Shown: positions 24,776 to 33,471, numbered from the stretch's first letter. The stretch: 64,000 nucleotides of DNA from Microbacterium sp. Leaf288 (GCF_001422925.1 NZ_LMNI01000014.1:62001-126000), one strand, 5' to 3'. The notes: a model not told the origin generated them from the letters alone. Numbers and translations: made by a program.

Positions 24776-25636
24776 ATGCCTTCCCCGATCATCTCGCCGA
24801 CAGAGCTCGCTGATCTCATCCGCAACGGAACCCCGCCGCGGATCCTCGACGTGCGCTGGCGGCTCGACCAGCCCGAGGGCCGGCCGGCGTACCTCGACGG
24901 GCATCTCCCCGGTGCGGTCTACGTCGACCTCGACCACGAACTGGCTCGCCGCGGCGATCCGCGCGAGGGACGCCACCCGCTGCCGCCGCGCGCGCAGCTC
25001 GAGGCCGCTGCTCGGCGGTGGGGCATCCGGGGCGGCGACACCGTCGTCGCGTACGACGACGTGCACTCGGTCGCCGCGGCACGCGCGTGGTGGGTCCTGA
25101 CGCGATCCGGGCTCGCCGACGTGCGCGTGCTCGACGGGGGCCTGCGCGGCTGGCTCGCCGAGCGGCTTCCGCTCGAGACGGGCGACGTGCTGCCTCGACC
25201 GCCCGGGGACGTCGTGCTCGACGAGATCACCGAAGGCGTCGCCGACATCGACGGCGTGGAGGAATGGCCCGACCACGGCCTGCTCCTCGACGTGCGCGCG
25301 CCCGAGCGGTACCGCGGCGACGCCGAGCCGCTCGATCCGGTCGGCGGGCACATCCCGGGCGCGGTGAACCTTCCGACGACGGTGCATCTGACCGCGGGCA
25401 AGTTCCGTTCGCCCGACGAGATCCGTGCCGAGTTCGCGGCCGCAGGCGTCGTCGACGGCGTCTCGGTCGCCGCGTACTGCGGCTCCGGCATCGCGGCGAC
25501 GCACACGGCCCTCGCCGGCGCCCTCGCCGGCATCGACGTCGTGGTCTACCCCGGCTCATGGAGCCAGTGGTCGCGTTCGCGCGGCAGGCTCGCGGCCGTC
25601 GGCCCCGCGCCGTCGCTGGACGTGGTGCCGGTATGA
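24776..25636 (+). CDS. Two-domain rhodanese sulfurtransferase
   Basis: Encodes 286 residues, the normal size of thiosulfate/3-mercaptopyruvate sulfurtransferases. The first rhodanese domain starts ILDVRWRLDQPEGRPAYLDGHLPGAVYVDLD. The second ends with the active-site loop YCGSGIAATHT; CGSG is closer to mercaptopyruvate than to thiosulfate sulfurtransferases (CRxG). It moves sulfane sulfur from a donor to cyanide or thiol acceptors in the cytoplasm. The next gene overlaps by ATGA. Cysteine and methionine genes lie 0.8 kb downstream, consistent with a sulfur-metabolism role. Confidence 0.88.
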   Translation: MPSPIISPTELADLIRNGTPPRILDVRWRLDQPEGRPAYLDGHLPGAVYVDLDHELARRGDPREGRHPLPPRAQLEAAARRWGIRGGDTVVAYDDVHSVAAARAWWVLTRSGLADVRVLDGGLRGWLAERLPLETGDVLPRPPGDVVLDEITEGVADIDGVEEWPDHGLLLDVRAPERYRGDAEPLDPVGGHIPGAVNLPTTVHLTAGKFRSPDEIRAEFAAAGVVDGVSVAAYCGSGIAATHTALAGALAGIDVVVYPGSWSQWSRSRGRLAAVGPAPSLDVVPV

Positions 25637-26250
25637 CCGAGGTGCTGCGGGAAGCGCCCGCCATCCCGACCATCGCCGACCGCCCGCTGCGGGTGGTGGG
25701 GGTGTCGGGCTCCCTCCACGAGCCGAGCCGCACCACCGCGCTCGTGCGGACGATCCTCGCCTCGGTCGCGCAGCGCATCCCTGCGGAGACGGAGCTCGTC
25801 GAGGTCGCCGCGCTGGGCGCGGGCTTCGCCGGCGCGCTGAAGCGCGAGGACGTCGCCCCCGAGGTCGAGACCGCGCTGCAGGCGATCGAGTCCGCCGACC
25901 TGCTCGTCGTCGCGAGCCCCGTGTACCGGGCCTCCTTCACGGGGCTGTTCAAGCACCTGTTCGACTTCGTCGGCCAGTACGACCTCGTCGGGACGCCGGT
26001 GCTCCTGGCAGCCACCGGAGGCGGCGAGCGGCACGCGCTCATCATCGAGCATCAGCTGCGGCCGCTGTTCGGCTTCTTCCAGGCGCTGACCCTGCCGATC
26101 GGCGTCTACGCGTCGAACAGCGACTTCGTGGACTACGAGCTGACGTCGCCCGAGGTGGCGCGCCGCGTCGTGCAGGCCGTCGACCGTTCCCTGCCGCTCG
26201 TCGAGCAGGCCGCGCTCGTGCGGCGATCGGAGTACGTCGCGACCTGGTGA
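25633..26250 (+). CDS. NADPH-dependent FMN reductase (MsuE/SsuE-like)
   Basis: Encodes 205 residues of the flavodoxin-like fold. The FMN phosphate loop is VVGVSGSLHEPSRTTALV (residues ~22-40), with the second flavin contact SPVYRASFTGLFKHLFD near residue 97 and TGGGERHAL near 125. Relatives supply reduced FMN to monooxygenases that release sulfite from sulfonates. No monooxygenase gene is next to it here. The ATGA overlap with the rhodanese gene suggests coupled expression in sulfur scavenging; the match to a precise subfamily is tentative. Confidence 0.8.
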   Translation: MTEVLREAPAIPTIADRPLRVVGVSGSLHEPSRTTALVRTILASVAQRIPAETELVEVAALGAGFAGALKREDVAPEVETALQAIESADLLVVASPVYRASFTGLFKHLFDFVGQYDLVGTPVLLAATGGGERHALIIEHQLRPLFGFFQALTLPIGVYASNSDFVDYELTSPEVARRVVQAVDRSLPLVEQAALVRRSEYVATW

Positions 26251-26261
26251 TCTGCTCCTTC

Positions 26262-26297
26262 TCGACGTGATGCCGCCCAGCGCATAGACTGGCGCCC
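26262..26297 (+). promoter_or_regulatory. Promoter of the cysteine leader peptide and cbs operon
   Basis: TCGACG at 26262-26267 and TAGACT at 26285-26290 are separated by 17 bases, a good vegetative sigma-factor promoter for this group. Transcription should begin about 7 bases later, at or next to the GTG at 26298, giving a leaderless micro-ORF. Confidence 0.65.
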
Positions 26298-26333
26298 GTG
26301 TTGACCTGCCGGTGTTGTCGCCCCTGCTGTTGA
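26298..26333 (+). CDS. Cysteine-rich leader peptide, candidate attenuator
   Basis: An 11-codon ORF from GTG encodes MLTCRCCRPCC: five of 11 residues are Cys. It starts at the predicted transcription start and ends in TGA at 26331-26333. Its stop lies in a stem (TGAAGC, loop TCCC, GCTTCA, 26331-26346). The cystathionine beta-synthase gene starts 76 bp downstream. Leaderless polycysteine micro-ORFs have been described in mycobacteria as cysteine-responsive attenuators of downstream genes. By that model, scarce charged tRNA-Cys would stall the ribosome and change RNA folding. The ORF and hairpin are seen directly; the regulatory role is inferred. Confidence 0.7.
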   Translation: MLTCRCCRPCC

Positions 26334-26390
26334 AGCTCCCGCTTCACGCAGACCTCAGCGACCCCGACAACCTTCCGCGCACCCGCGCGG
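26331..26390 (+). promoter_or_regulatory. Two leader hairpins between the Cys peptide and cbs
   Basis: The first stem pairs TGAAGC (26331-26336) with GCTTCA (26341-26346) and includes the peptide stop codon. The second pairs CCGCGC (26375-26380) with GCGCGG (26385-26390), 20 bp before the downstream start. A ribosome paused on the Cys codons would block the first stem. Whether they compete for pairing is not evident by eye. Confidence 0.5.
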
Positions 26391-26409
26391 CAACACTCCA
26401 GGACACAAC

Positions 26410-27414
26410 GTGCGTTACGCCCAGAGCGTGGCCGACCTCGTCGGCGACACCCCCCTCGTCCAGCTGACCCGTGTCACCGACGGCATCGCCGCGACGGTGC
26501 TCGCGAAGGTCGAGTACTTCAACCCCGGCGGCTCCGCCAAGGACCGCATCGCCCGCCGCATCATCGACGCCGCCGAGCGTGACGGCCTGCTCCAGCCCGG
26601 CGGCACGATCGTCGAGCCGACGAGCGGCAACACCGGCGTCGGTCTCGCGCTGGTCGCCGTGCAGCGCGGCTACCGGATGATCTTCGTCGTGCCCGACAAG
26701 TTCGCCGGCGCCAAGGTCGACGTGCTCAAGGCCTATGGCGCCGAGGTCGTCGTGACCGAGACGAGCGTGCCGCCGGAGGACCCGCGCTCGTACTACAGCG
26801 TGGCCGACCGTCTCGTGCGCGAGATCCCCGGGGCGTTCATGCCGAACCAGTTCGCGAACCCGAATGGGCCCCTCAGCCACTACGAGACCACCGGGCCCGA
26901 GATCTGGCGAGACACCGACGGCCGCGTCACCCACTTCGTCGCGGGCATCGGCACCGGCGGCACCATCACGGGCACCGGGCGCTTCCTCCACGAGGTGTCG
27001 AACGGCGCGGTGCGGGTCGTGGGCGCCGACCCCGAGGGATCGATCTACTCCGGCGGTCCGCTGCACGGCTATCTCGTCGAGGGCGTCGGCGAGGACTTCT
27101 GGCCCGGGAGCTACGACCCGTCGGTGCCCGACGAGATCCACCGCATCCCCGACGCCGAGTCCTTCGAGATGACGCGGCGGCTCGCCCGCGAAGAAGGCCT
27201 CCTCGTCGGCGGATCGAGCGGCATGGCGGTCGTCGCCGCCCTGCGGACCGCCCGGGGTCTGCCGGCGGACGCCGTCGTCGTGGTGCTGCTGCCCGACCAC
27301 GGCCGCGGCTACCTCAACCGGTTCTACGACGACGACTGGATGCGCGACCACGGCTTCGACGTCGGCCCGGGCCCCGCAGCATCCGTCACCCCCACCGAAG
27401 GAGCACCCGAATGA
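26410..27414 (+). CDS. Cystathionine beta-synthase-type PLP enzyme without CBS domains
   Basis: Encodes 334 residues of the cysteine synthase / cystathionine beta-synthase fold. The PLP lysine is in NPGGSAKDRIARRII, the substrate loop is EPTSGNTGVGLALVA, and the phosphate site is GIGTGGTITGTGRF. The segment DFWPGSYDPSVPDEIHRI is typical of cystathionine beta-synthase rather than CysK. The ~120-residue CBS pair found in many actinobacterial forms is absent. With homocysteine and serine it would make cystathionine. The GTG start has AGGA six bases upstream. It overlaps the next gene (ATGA), giving a two-step reverse transsulfuration unit. Confidence 0.85.
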   Translation: MRYAQSVADLVGDTPLVQLTRVTDGIAATVLAKVEYFNPGGSAKDRIARRIIDAAERDGLLQPGGTIVEPTSGNTGVGLALVAVQRGYRMIFVVPDKFAGAKVDVLKAYGAEVVVTETSVPPEDPRSYYSVADRLVREIPGAFMPNQFANPNGPLSHYETTGPEIWRDTDGRVTHFVAGIGTGGTITGTGRFLHEVSNGAVRVVGADPEGSIYSGGPLHGYLVEGVGEDFWPGSYDPSVPDEIHRIPDAESFEMTRRLAREEGLLVGGSSGMAVVAALRTARGLPADAVVVVLLPDHGRGYLNRFYDDDWMRDHGFDVGPGPAASVTPTEGAPE

Positions 27415-28571
27415 CCGAGTCCACGAACGACCGCGGCTTCGAGACCCGGGCGGTGCACGCCGGGCAGGCCTTTGACCCGACGACAGGTGCGGTGATCCCC
27501 CCGGTGCACTTCTCGACGACGTACGCGCAGGACGGGATCGGCGGCCTCCGCGAGGGGTACGAGTACGGACGCAGCGGTAACCCGACGCGCACGGCCCTCG
27601 AGACCCAGCTCGCGGCCCTCGAGGGCGGTGCGCACGCGCTGTCGTTCGCCTCGGGCCTCGCCGCCGAGGACGCGCTGCTGCGCGCCGCGCTGAAGCCCGG
27701 CGACGAGGTGCTGCTCGGCAATGATGTGTACGGCGGCACCTACCGCCTCATCGCGCGTGTGCTGGGCGGGTGGGGGATCGGGATCCGGGTCGTCGACATG
27801 AGCGACCTCGACGCCGTGCGGGCGGCGCTCGAGGAGCGGCCTGCCCGCATCGTGTGGGTCGAGACCCCCAGCAACCCGCTGCTGCGCATCACCGACATCG
27901 CGGGGCTCGCGAAGCTCGGGCACGACGCCGGTGCGCTCGTCGTCGTCGACAACACGTTCGCGTCGCCGGCGCTGCAGCAGCCGCTCGCGCTCGGCGCCGA
28001 CGTCGTCGTGCACTCGACGACCAAGTACCTCGGCGGGCACTCCGACGTCGTCGGCGGCGCCCTCGTGCTGGGCGACGACGCACTGTACGGCGAGGTGAAG
28101 TTCCTGCAGTTCGCGGTCGGCGCGGTCTCGGGCCCGCTCGACGCCTGGCTCACGACTCGCGGGATCAAGACGTTGGCCCTGCGCATGCAGCGGCACAGCG
28201 AGAATGCGCAGGAGATCGCCGAGTTCCTCTCGGGGCACGGCGCGGTCGCGCGCGTCTACTACCCCGGTCTCGCCTCGCACCCGGGGCACGAGCTCGCCGC
28301 GCGGCAGATGACCCGGTTCGGCGGCATCGTCTCGGTGGCGCTGGCGGATGCCGCGGCCGCACGCCGCTTCGCCGAGTCGACCCACCTCTTCCAGCTGGCC
28401 GAGTCGCTCGGCGGCGTCGAGTCGCTCATGAACTACCCCGACGAGATGACGCACGCCTCGGTGCGCGGCACCGAGCTGGCCGTCCCGCCGGAGGTCGTTC
28501 GCCTGTCGGTCGGCATCGAGTCGTCGCCGGATCTCCTCGCAGACCTCGACCAGGCCCTCTCGGCGCTCTGA
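27411..28571 (+). CDS. Cystathionine gamma-synthase/gamma-lyase family PLP enzyme
   Basis: Encodes 386 residues of the Cys/Met metabolism PLP family. The substrate and cofactor residues are visible in YEYGRSGNPTRTALETQLAALEGG, SFASGLAAEDALL, VVDNTFASP and the PLP lysine in HSTTKYLGGHSD. Sequence alone does not separate MetB-type synthase from the lyase. Because it is fused in operon with cystathionine beta-synthase under a cysteine-type leader, cleavage of cystathionine to cysteine (lyase) is more likely. The C-terminal active-site region VESLMNYPDEMTHASV is intact. Confidence 0.88.
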   Translation: MTESTNDRGFETRAVHAGQAFDPTTGAVIPPVHFSTTYAQDGIGGLREGYEYGRSGNPTRTALETQLAALEGGAHALSFASGLAAEDALLRAALKPGDEVLLGNDVYGGTYRLIARVLGGWGIGIRVVDMSDLDAVRAALEERPARIVWVETPSNPLLRITDIAGLAKLGHDAGALVVVDNTFASPALQQPLALGADVVVHSTTKYLGGHSDVVGGALVLGDDALYGEVKFLQFAVGAVSGPLDAWLTTRGIKTLALRMQRHSENAQEIAEFLSGHGAVARVYYPGLASHPGHELAARQMTRFGGIVSVALADAAAARRFAESTHLFQLAESLGGVESLMNYPDEMTHASVRGTELAVPPEVVRLSVGIESSPDLLADLDQALSAL

Positions 28572-28596
28572 CGAGGGCGGTCGTAGGCTCGGGGAC

Positions 28597-30642
28597 ATGA
28601 CCGCGAGCCCCGGGATCCGTTCGTCCGTCCTCGCGCAGTCGCTGCGGATCGGCAGCGTCACGGTGCCGAACCGCATCATGCAGACGGCGCATTCGAAGCA
28701 GTACTCCGACCGCGTCGAGTCGGACCGCGAGAGCGCGTACTACGTGCGCCGCGCGCTCGGCGGGTGCGGGCTGTTCGTCGCCGGCAACCACTTCGTGCAC
28801 CCGACCGGGTCGATCCGGGGCTTCGAGGACGCGTACCGTCCCGAGGGGGTCGCGGCATCGAAGCGCATGACGGATGCTGTGCACGAAGCCGGTGCCAAGA
28901 TCTTCGTGCAGCTGAACCACCATGGTGCGCAGGCGCAGCCCGACGGGCCGGACGGCCCGCGCACCGTGTATGCGCCGTCGCGGCTGATCTCGCCGTCGAC
29001 AGGGCACGCGACCCGGGCGATGGACCACGCCGACATCGCCTCGTTCGCCCGGGGATGGGCGCTGTCGGCCGAGTACGCGCGCGACGGCGGGTTCGACGGC
29101 GTCGAGATCCACATGGCGCACGGCTACCTGCTGCACCAGTTCCTCTCGCCCCTGTACGACGCCCGCGAGGACGAGTACGGCGGCGACCTCGAGGGCCGCA
29201 CCCGGTTCCCGCGCGAGGTGCTCCGGGCGGTGCGCGAGCGTGTCGGCGACGACTTCACCGTGGGCATCCGCATCGTCGCGAACGAGTTCCACCGGGACGG
29301 GATCGACGGCGCCGGCATGCGCGAGGTCATCGCGCGCCTCCGGCAGGAGTCCCGGATCGACTTCCTCGACCTCGCCGCAGGCGGGTACCACAACGTGCAT
29401 TACGTCTTCCCGTCGTCGCCGATGCCGTACGCGTGGCTGCGCGACGACGTCGCCGCGGTCAAAGCCGCGAATCCCGACGTGCCGGTGTTCGGGGTCGGCG
29501 CGGCCCGCTCGGTCGAGGAGGCAGAAGACGTCGTCGCCTCCGGCATCGCCGACATGGTCGCGCTCACCCGCGCCCAGATCGCCGACCCCGATCTCGGCCG
29601 CAAGCTCCTCGGACTCGCACCCGTCGGCACGGGGGAGCGCGGCATCCGCCATTGCATCCGTCTGAATCAGGGATGCCTCGGCCGCGGCAGCCGCGGACTC
29701 GCGATGTCGTGCACCGTGAACCCGCTCGCCGGCCGCGAGCTCGAGCGCGGCGAACGCCCGCGCACGGCGTCGCCGCAGCGGTGGGTCGTCGTGGGCGGCG
29801 GTCCCGCGGGCATGCGCGCCGCCGTCGAGCTCGCGACCGACGGGCACGCCGTCACGCTGCTGGAGCGGGCGCACGAGCTCGGCGGACAGCTGCGCCTGGC
29901 CCGGCGGGTTCCGGGGCGGGAGAGCGTGGGCCTGCTGGTCGACGACCTCGAGCGCGACCTCGGGGCCGCCGGCGTCGACGTGCGGCTCGGCGTCGAGGCG
30001 ACGGCCGAGACGGTGCGCGGGCTCGGGATCGTCGACGGTGTCGTCGACGCCACCGGCGCCGTCGCGCCGGCGACCACCTCGCTCGCGCTCGGCGGGGCCT
30101 ACACCGACGGATTCCCCGCCGAGGGCACGATCGACGCATTCGCCGCCGTGTCGGGGGCGCGGCTCGGTCGGCGGATCGCGGTGGTGGATGCCGACGGCAC
30201 GGCGTACGCCGCCGGCATCGTGCTGACGCTGCTCGAACGCGTCGACGAGCTCGAGCTGATCACACCCTTCGAGACCCTGTTCCCGCACATCGGCGCCGGA
30301 TACGACCGGCCGCTGCTGCTCGAGCGCCTCGGCACGCACGGGGGCTTCCGCCGGAGCGTCGCGCACCGCGTCGTGAGCATCGAGCCCGGCGCGGTGACCG
30401 CGCGCGACATGCTCACCGGGGCCGCGGGCGCGATCCCGGGCGTCGACACCGTCGTGGCGATCGAGCCGCGCGCGTCGGTCGGGGTCCCCGGCCTCGCGAC
30501 GGACACCGCGGCCGCAGCATCCGGATCCCCTCGTGTCGTGGTGATCGGTGACGCGTTCGCGCCCCGCAGCATCGACGCCGGGATCTTCGAGGCCGTCGAG
30601 CTCGCCTACGACGTCGCCGGGCTCGCAACCCTCCGCGGCTGA
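28597..30642 (+). CDS. Old-yellow-enzyme-type NADH:flavin oxidoreductase (dienoyl-CoA reductase-like)
   Basis: Encodes 681 residues: an OYE-like FMN barrel (residues ~1-350; catalytic VEIHMAHGYLLHQFLSP with FLSPLYDAREDEYGG), then a cluster segment and an FAD/NAD(P)H module (WVVVGGGPAGMRAAVELA). The iron-sulfur stretch reads HCIRLNQGC...SCTVNPLAG. In dienoyl-CoA reductases this is C-x2-C-x3-C plus a distant C, but here the second position is Leu. The protein may thus lack a normal [4Fe-4S] cluster. TAGGCT at 28584 lies 7 bases before the ATG, so it has its own leaderless promoter. Substrate unknown. Confidence 0.8.
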   Translation: MTASPGIRSSVLAQSLRIGSVTVPNRIMQTAHSKQYSDRVESDRESAYYVRRALGGCGLFVAGNHFVHPTGSIRGFEDAYRPEGVAASKRMTDAVHEAGAKIFVQLNHHGAQAQPDGPDGPRTVYAPSRLISPSTGHATRAMDHADIASFARGWALSAEYARDGGFDGVEIHMAHGYLLHQFLSPLYDAREDEYGGDLEGRTRFPREVLRAVRERVGDDFTVGIRIVANEFHRDGIDGAGMREVIARLRQESRIDFLDLAAGGYHNVHYVFPSSPMPYAWLRDDVAAVKAANPDVPVFGVGAARSVEEAEDVVASGIADMVALTRAQIADPDLGRKLLGLAPVGTGERGIRHCIRLNQGCLGRGSRGLAMSCTVNPLAGRELERGERPRTASPQRWVVVGGGPAGMRAAVELATDGHAVTLLERAHELGGQLRLARRVPGRESVGLLVDDLERDLGAAGVDVRLGVEATAETVRGLGIVDGVVDATGAVAPATTSLALGGAYTDGFPAEGTIDAFAAVSGARLGRRIAVVDADGTAYAAGIVLTLLERVDELELITPFETLFPHIGAGYDRPLLLERLGTHGGFRRSVAHRVVSIEPGAVTARDMLTGAAGAIPGVDTVVAIEPRASVGVPGLATDTAAAASGSPRVVVIGDAFAPRSIDAGIFEAVELAYDVAGLATLRG

Positions 30643-30680
30643 GGTCCGCGCGCCCGGGGAGCAGCATCCGTCCCTTCCCG

Positions 30681-30756
30681 TTCGACAGGTCAACCGGGGT
30701 TCCGCAGGAGTCCTCCCTCGCAGACGCCCCTGTCGAGGCCCGGTTGACCTGTCGAA
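30681..30756. repeat. 76-bp long-inverted-repeat element, copy 1
   Basis: TTCGACAGGTCAACCGGG (30681-30698) and its exact complement (30739-30756) flank 40 bases. A second copy with the same arms and the same left-inner bases GTTnnGCAGGAG lies at 40749. Both are intergenic after a plus-strand gene. This looks like a dispersed REP/MITE-like palindrome rather than a simple terminator. Confidence 0.7.
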
Positions 30757-30824
30757 GCCGCCTGGGACACGGGCCCAGAGGCCCAACCCCAAGCCGCCGG
30801 ACAGGCGGTGGCTACGCTGGGCGG

Positions 30825-32384
30825 GTGGACCCCGTCACCGCAACGCTCGTCATCCTCGCGCTCGCGGTGATCGCGTTCGTGAGCAACCGCGTGCCCATCG
30901 GGATCGTCGCGATCGGCGTCGCGCTGGCGCTCTTCTTCACCGGCGTGCTGACGCTGCCGCAGGCGCTCGCCGGGTTCGGCGACCCGACGGTGCTGTTCAT
31001 CGCGGCGCTGTTCGTGGTGAGCGAGGCGCTCGACGGCACGGGTGTCACCGCGTGGGCGGGGCAGAAGGTCATCGGCCGCGCCGGGACGAAGCGGACGACC
31101 CTGCTGGTCGTGATCGCGCTGCTCGTGGCCGGGCTCACCGCCCTCATCAGCATCAACGGCGCGGTCGCCGCACTGCTGCCGCTCGTGGTGGTCGTCGCCG
31201 CCCGCGCGGGCATCGCCTCGTCGAAGCTCCTGATGCCGCTCGCGTTCGCGGCATCCGCGGGGTCGCTCCTGCTGCTCACCGGCACGCCCGTCAACATCAT
31301 CGTGTCGGAGTTCGCCGCGTCGGCGGGAGGTCGCGAGTTCGGGTTCTTCGAGTTCGCGCTGGTCGGCGTTCCCGTGCTCCTCGGCACGGTGGCGATCCTC
31401 CTCGTCGGCGGCGCTCTCGTGCCCGAGCGCAAGGGCGCGCTCATGCCGCTGGACCTCGTGCGGCACGCGCGCCTGCTGCGTCAGCAGTACTCGCTCACCC
31501 TCGACACCGGCGTGCTGCTCGGCCCCGAGACCGGCGTCACCGAGGTGGTCGTGGCACCCCGGTCGCCGCTCATCGGCAAGCACGTGTGCGCCGGCATGAC
31601 CACGCCCGACGGCGACCTCGTCGTGCTCGCGGCCCGTCGCGGCGACGAGCAGCTCAAGGGCACCGAGTTCGTCGTGCAGGCCGGTGACGCGCTGCTGCTG
31701 CAGGGCGCGTGGGACGACCTGACGCGGCGCACGAGCGATCCGGGTGTGCTCGTGGTCGATGACCCCGCGCAGCTGCGCCGGTCGATCCCGCTCGGCAAGG
31801 GCGCGGAGCGCGCGATCGGCATCCTGCTGGCGATGGTCCTGCTGCTCGCGACGGGGCTGGTTCCGCCCGCGGTGGCGGCGCTGCTGGCCGCGTGCGCCCT
31901 GGTGCTGACCCGCACGGTCACCGTGACGCAGGCCTACCACTCGGTCTCGTGGACCACCGTCGTGCTCATCGCCGGCATGATCCCGCTGTCGACGGCGTTC
32001 ATCAGCACCGGAACCGCGGACCTCGTGGCCGACTGGATGCTGTCGTTCCTCGGCGACGCCGGGCCGCACGTCGCCCTGCTCGCGCTGTGCGGGCTGACGG
32101 TGGTGCTGGGGCAGCTCATCAGCAACACCGCGACGGTGCTCATCGTCGCGCCCATCGCGATCTCGGTCGCACAGTCGCTCGACCTCTCGGTGCAGCCCTT
32201 CATGATGGCGCTGACCGTCGCGGGTGCGGCCGCGTTCCTGACCCCGATCGCGACACCCGCGAACCTCATGGTGATGGAGCCCGCCGGCTACCGCTTCGGC
32301 GACTACTGGAAGCTCGGCCTGCCGCTGGCCCTGTTCTTCCTCGTGGTGGCGGTCTGGTACGTGCCGCTCGTCTGGCCGTTCTGA
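30825..32384 (+). CDS. SLC13 family permease with central RCK_C (TrkA-C) domain
   Basis: Encodes 519 residues. Hydrophobic helices occupy residues 1-210 and 315-519 and surround a soluble ~80-residue RCK_C-type domain (VTEVVVAPRSPLIGKHVCAG ... VQAGDALLLQGAWDDL). Family-type hairpins with Asn/Thr appear as LLLTGTPVNIIVSEF and LISNTATVLIVAPIAI. Such transporters bring in dicarboxylates, sulfate or other anions with Na+ or H+. The GTG at 30825 is preceded by TACGCT (30813-30818) with no Shine-Dalgarno, indicating a leaderless message. The earlier in-frame codons run through the palindromic repeat and were rejected. Confidence 0.85.
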   Translation: MDPVTATLVILALAVIAFVSNRVPIGIVAIGVALALFFTGVLTLPQALAGFGDPTVLFIAALFVVSEALDGTGVTAWAGQKVIGRAGTKRTTLLVVIALLVAGLTALISINGAVAALLPLVVVVAARAGIASSKLLMPLAFAASAGSLLLLTGTPVNIIVSEFAASAGGREFGFFEFALVGVPVLLGTVAILLVGGALVPERKGALMPLDLVRHARLLRQQYSLTLDTGVLLGPETGVTEVVVAPRSPLIGKHVCAGMTTPDGDLVVLAARRGDEQLKGTEFVVQAGDALLLQGAWDDLTRRTSDPGVLVVDDPAQLRRSIPLGKGAERAIGILLAMVLLLATGLVPPAVAALLAACALVLTRTVTVTQAYHSVSWTTVVLIAGMIPLSTAFISTGTADLVADWMLSFLGDAGPHVALLALCGLTVVLGQLISNTATVLIVAPIAISVAQSLDLSVQPFMMALTVAGAAAFLTPIATPANLMVMEPAGYRFGDYWKLGLPLALFFLVVAVWYVPLVWPF

Positions 32385-32390
32385 GACAGT

Positions 32391-32435
32391 GCGACGCCCC
32401 GGCGGGCCCGCGGCTCGGGTCGGCCGGGGCGTCGC
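32391..32435. terminator. 13-bp stem, bidirectional terminator
   Basis: GCGACGCCCCGGC (32391-32403) pairs with GCCGGGGCGTCGC (32423-32435) between the SLC13 gene and the converging SDR gene. The 19-base loop is itself GC-rich. Confidence 0.7.
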
Positions 32436-32442
32436 GGGCGGG

Positions 32443-33471
32443 TCAGGCGGCCGACCAGCCGCCGTCGCTCGCGAGGTTCTGGCCGTTCACGTTGACGCCG
32501 TCATCGCTCAGCAGGAACGTGATCGACGCGGCGAGGCGGTCGGCGGCCACCGGCGGCGTCATGACGGCCATGCCGGCACGCACGCGGTCGGCGCCGAGCG
32601 GCGAGTTGAACTTCGCCTCGATGTTGGTGATCACCGCGCCCGGCGCGACGGCGTTCACGCGGATGCCGCTCGGGCCGTACATGAACGCGCTGGACTTGGT
32701 GAGGCCCACGACCGCGTGCTTCGACGCGGTGTAGGCGGCGCCGGCGGCCGAACCGCGAAGGGATGCCTCGGACGAGGTGTTCACGATCGAGCCGCCGCCC
32801 TGCGCGAGCATGGCAGGGATGACGGCGCGCATGAGCTTCATCGTGCCGGTGACGTTCACGCGGAAGACGCGATCCCAGACCGCGTCGGTGACGTCGCCGA
32901 CCGGGGTCATGTCGTCCATGATCCCGGCGATGTTCGCGAGGGCGTCGATCCGGTCGCCGGCCGCCTCGATGATGCGGGCCACGCCCTCGTCGTCGGTGAT
33001 GTCGGCCGTCAGGGCGACGACCTCGGCGCCGGCGTGCGCGGCGACGAACTCGTCGAGGCGGTCCTGGCTGACGTCGACGGCGATCACGCGACCGCCCTCG
33101 CGCGCGACGCGCGATGCGGTGGCGCGGCCGATGCCGGAGCCCGCGCCGGTGACGATGACGGTCTGTCCGGTGAAGCGGCCGGCGGTGACCTTCTCGGCCC
33201 ACTCGGCCTTCGGGGTCTCGGCGGCCGGGGCCTCGGCGGGAACGCCGTCGGGGTTGACCTGCGCGACGAGTGCGTCGAGGGCGGCCTGCGGGAAGGCGCC
33301 GCCGCTCATCGCGACGAGGTTGCTGATGGGCAGGCCCGCGATGGGCGCGAGGGTCTCCGCGGTCTGGCCGCCCTGGGCGAGCAGACCGCGCAGTGCGGCG
33401 CCGCCGGCGGGGTCGTCGAGCCAGGTCTGGATGGTGGATGCTCCGGTCAGGGGCGCGGTGGTGGTGCTCAT
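32443..33471 (-). CDS. SDR family oxidoreductase with extra N-terminal domain
   Basis: Encodes 342 residues. Residues ~105-342 are a classical short-chain dehydrogenase: cofactor loop VTGAGSGIGRATA, DVS after strand 2, LANIAG, and the catalytic Ser plus YTASKHA (Tyr-x3-Lys). The first ~100 residues (WLDDPAGGAALRGLLAQ ... LPISNLVAMSGGAFPQAALDALVAQ) are not part of the SDR fold. They resemble a helical module that also ends some actinobacterial GH3 enzymes. The ATG at 33471 is preferred over 33489 because AAGGGAC is then 3-9 bases upstream. It is divergent from a TetR gene with a shared palindrome. Confidence 0.82.
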   Translation of the reverse strand: MSTTTAPLTGASTIQTWLDDPAGGAALRGLLAQGGQTAETLAPIAGLPISNLVAMSGGAFPQAALDALVAQVNPDGVPAEAPAAETPKAEWAEKVTAGRFTGQTVIVTGAGSGIGRATASRVAREGGRVIAVDVSQDRLDEFVAAHAGAEVVALTADITDDEGVARIIEAAGDRIDALANIAGIMDDMTPVGDVTDAVWDRVFRVNVTGTMKLMRAVIPAMLAQGGGSIVNTSSEASLRGSAAGAAYTASKHAVVGLTKSSAFMYGPSGIRVNAVAPGAVITNIEAKFNSPLGADRVRAGMAVMTPPVAADRLAASITFLLSDDGVNVNGQNLASDGGWSAA

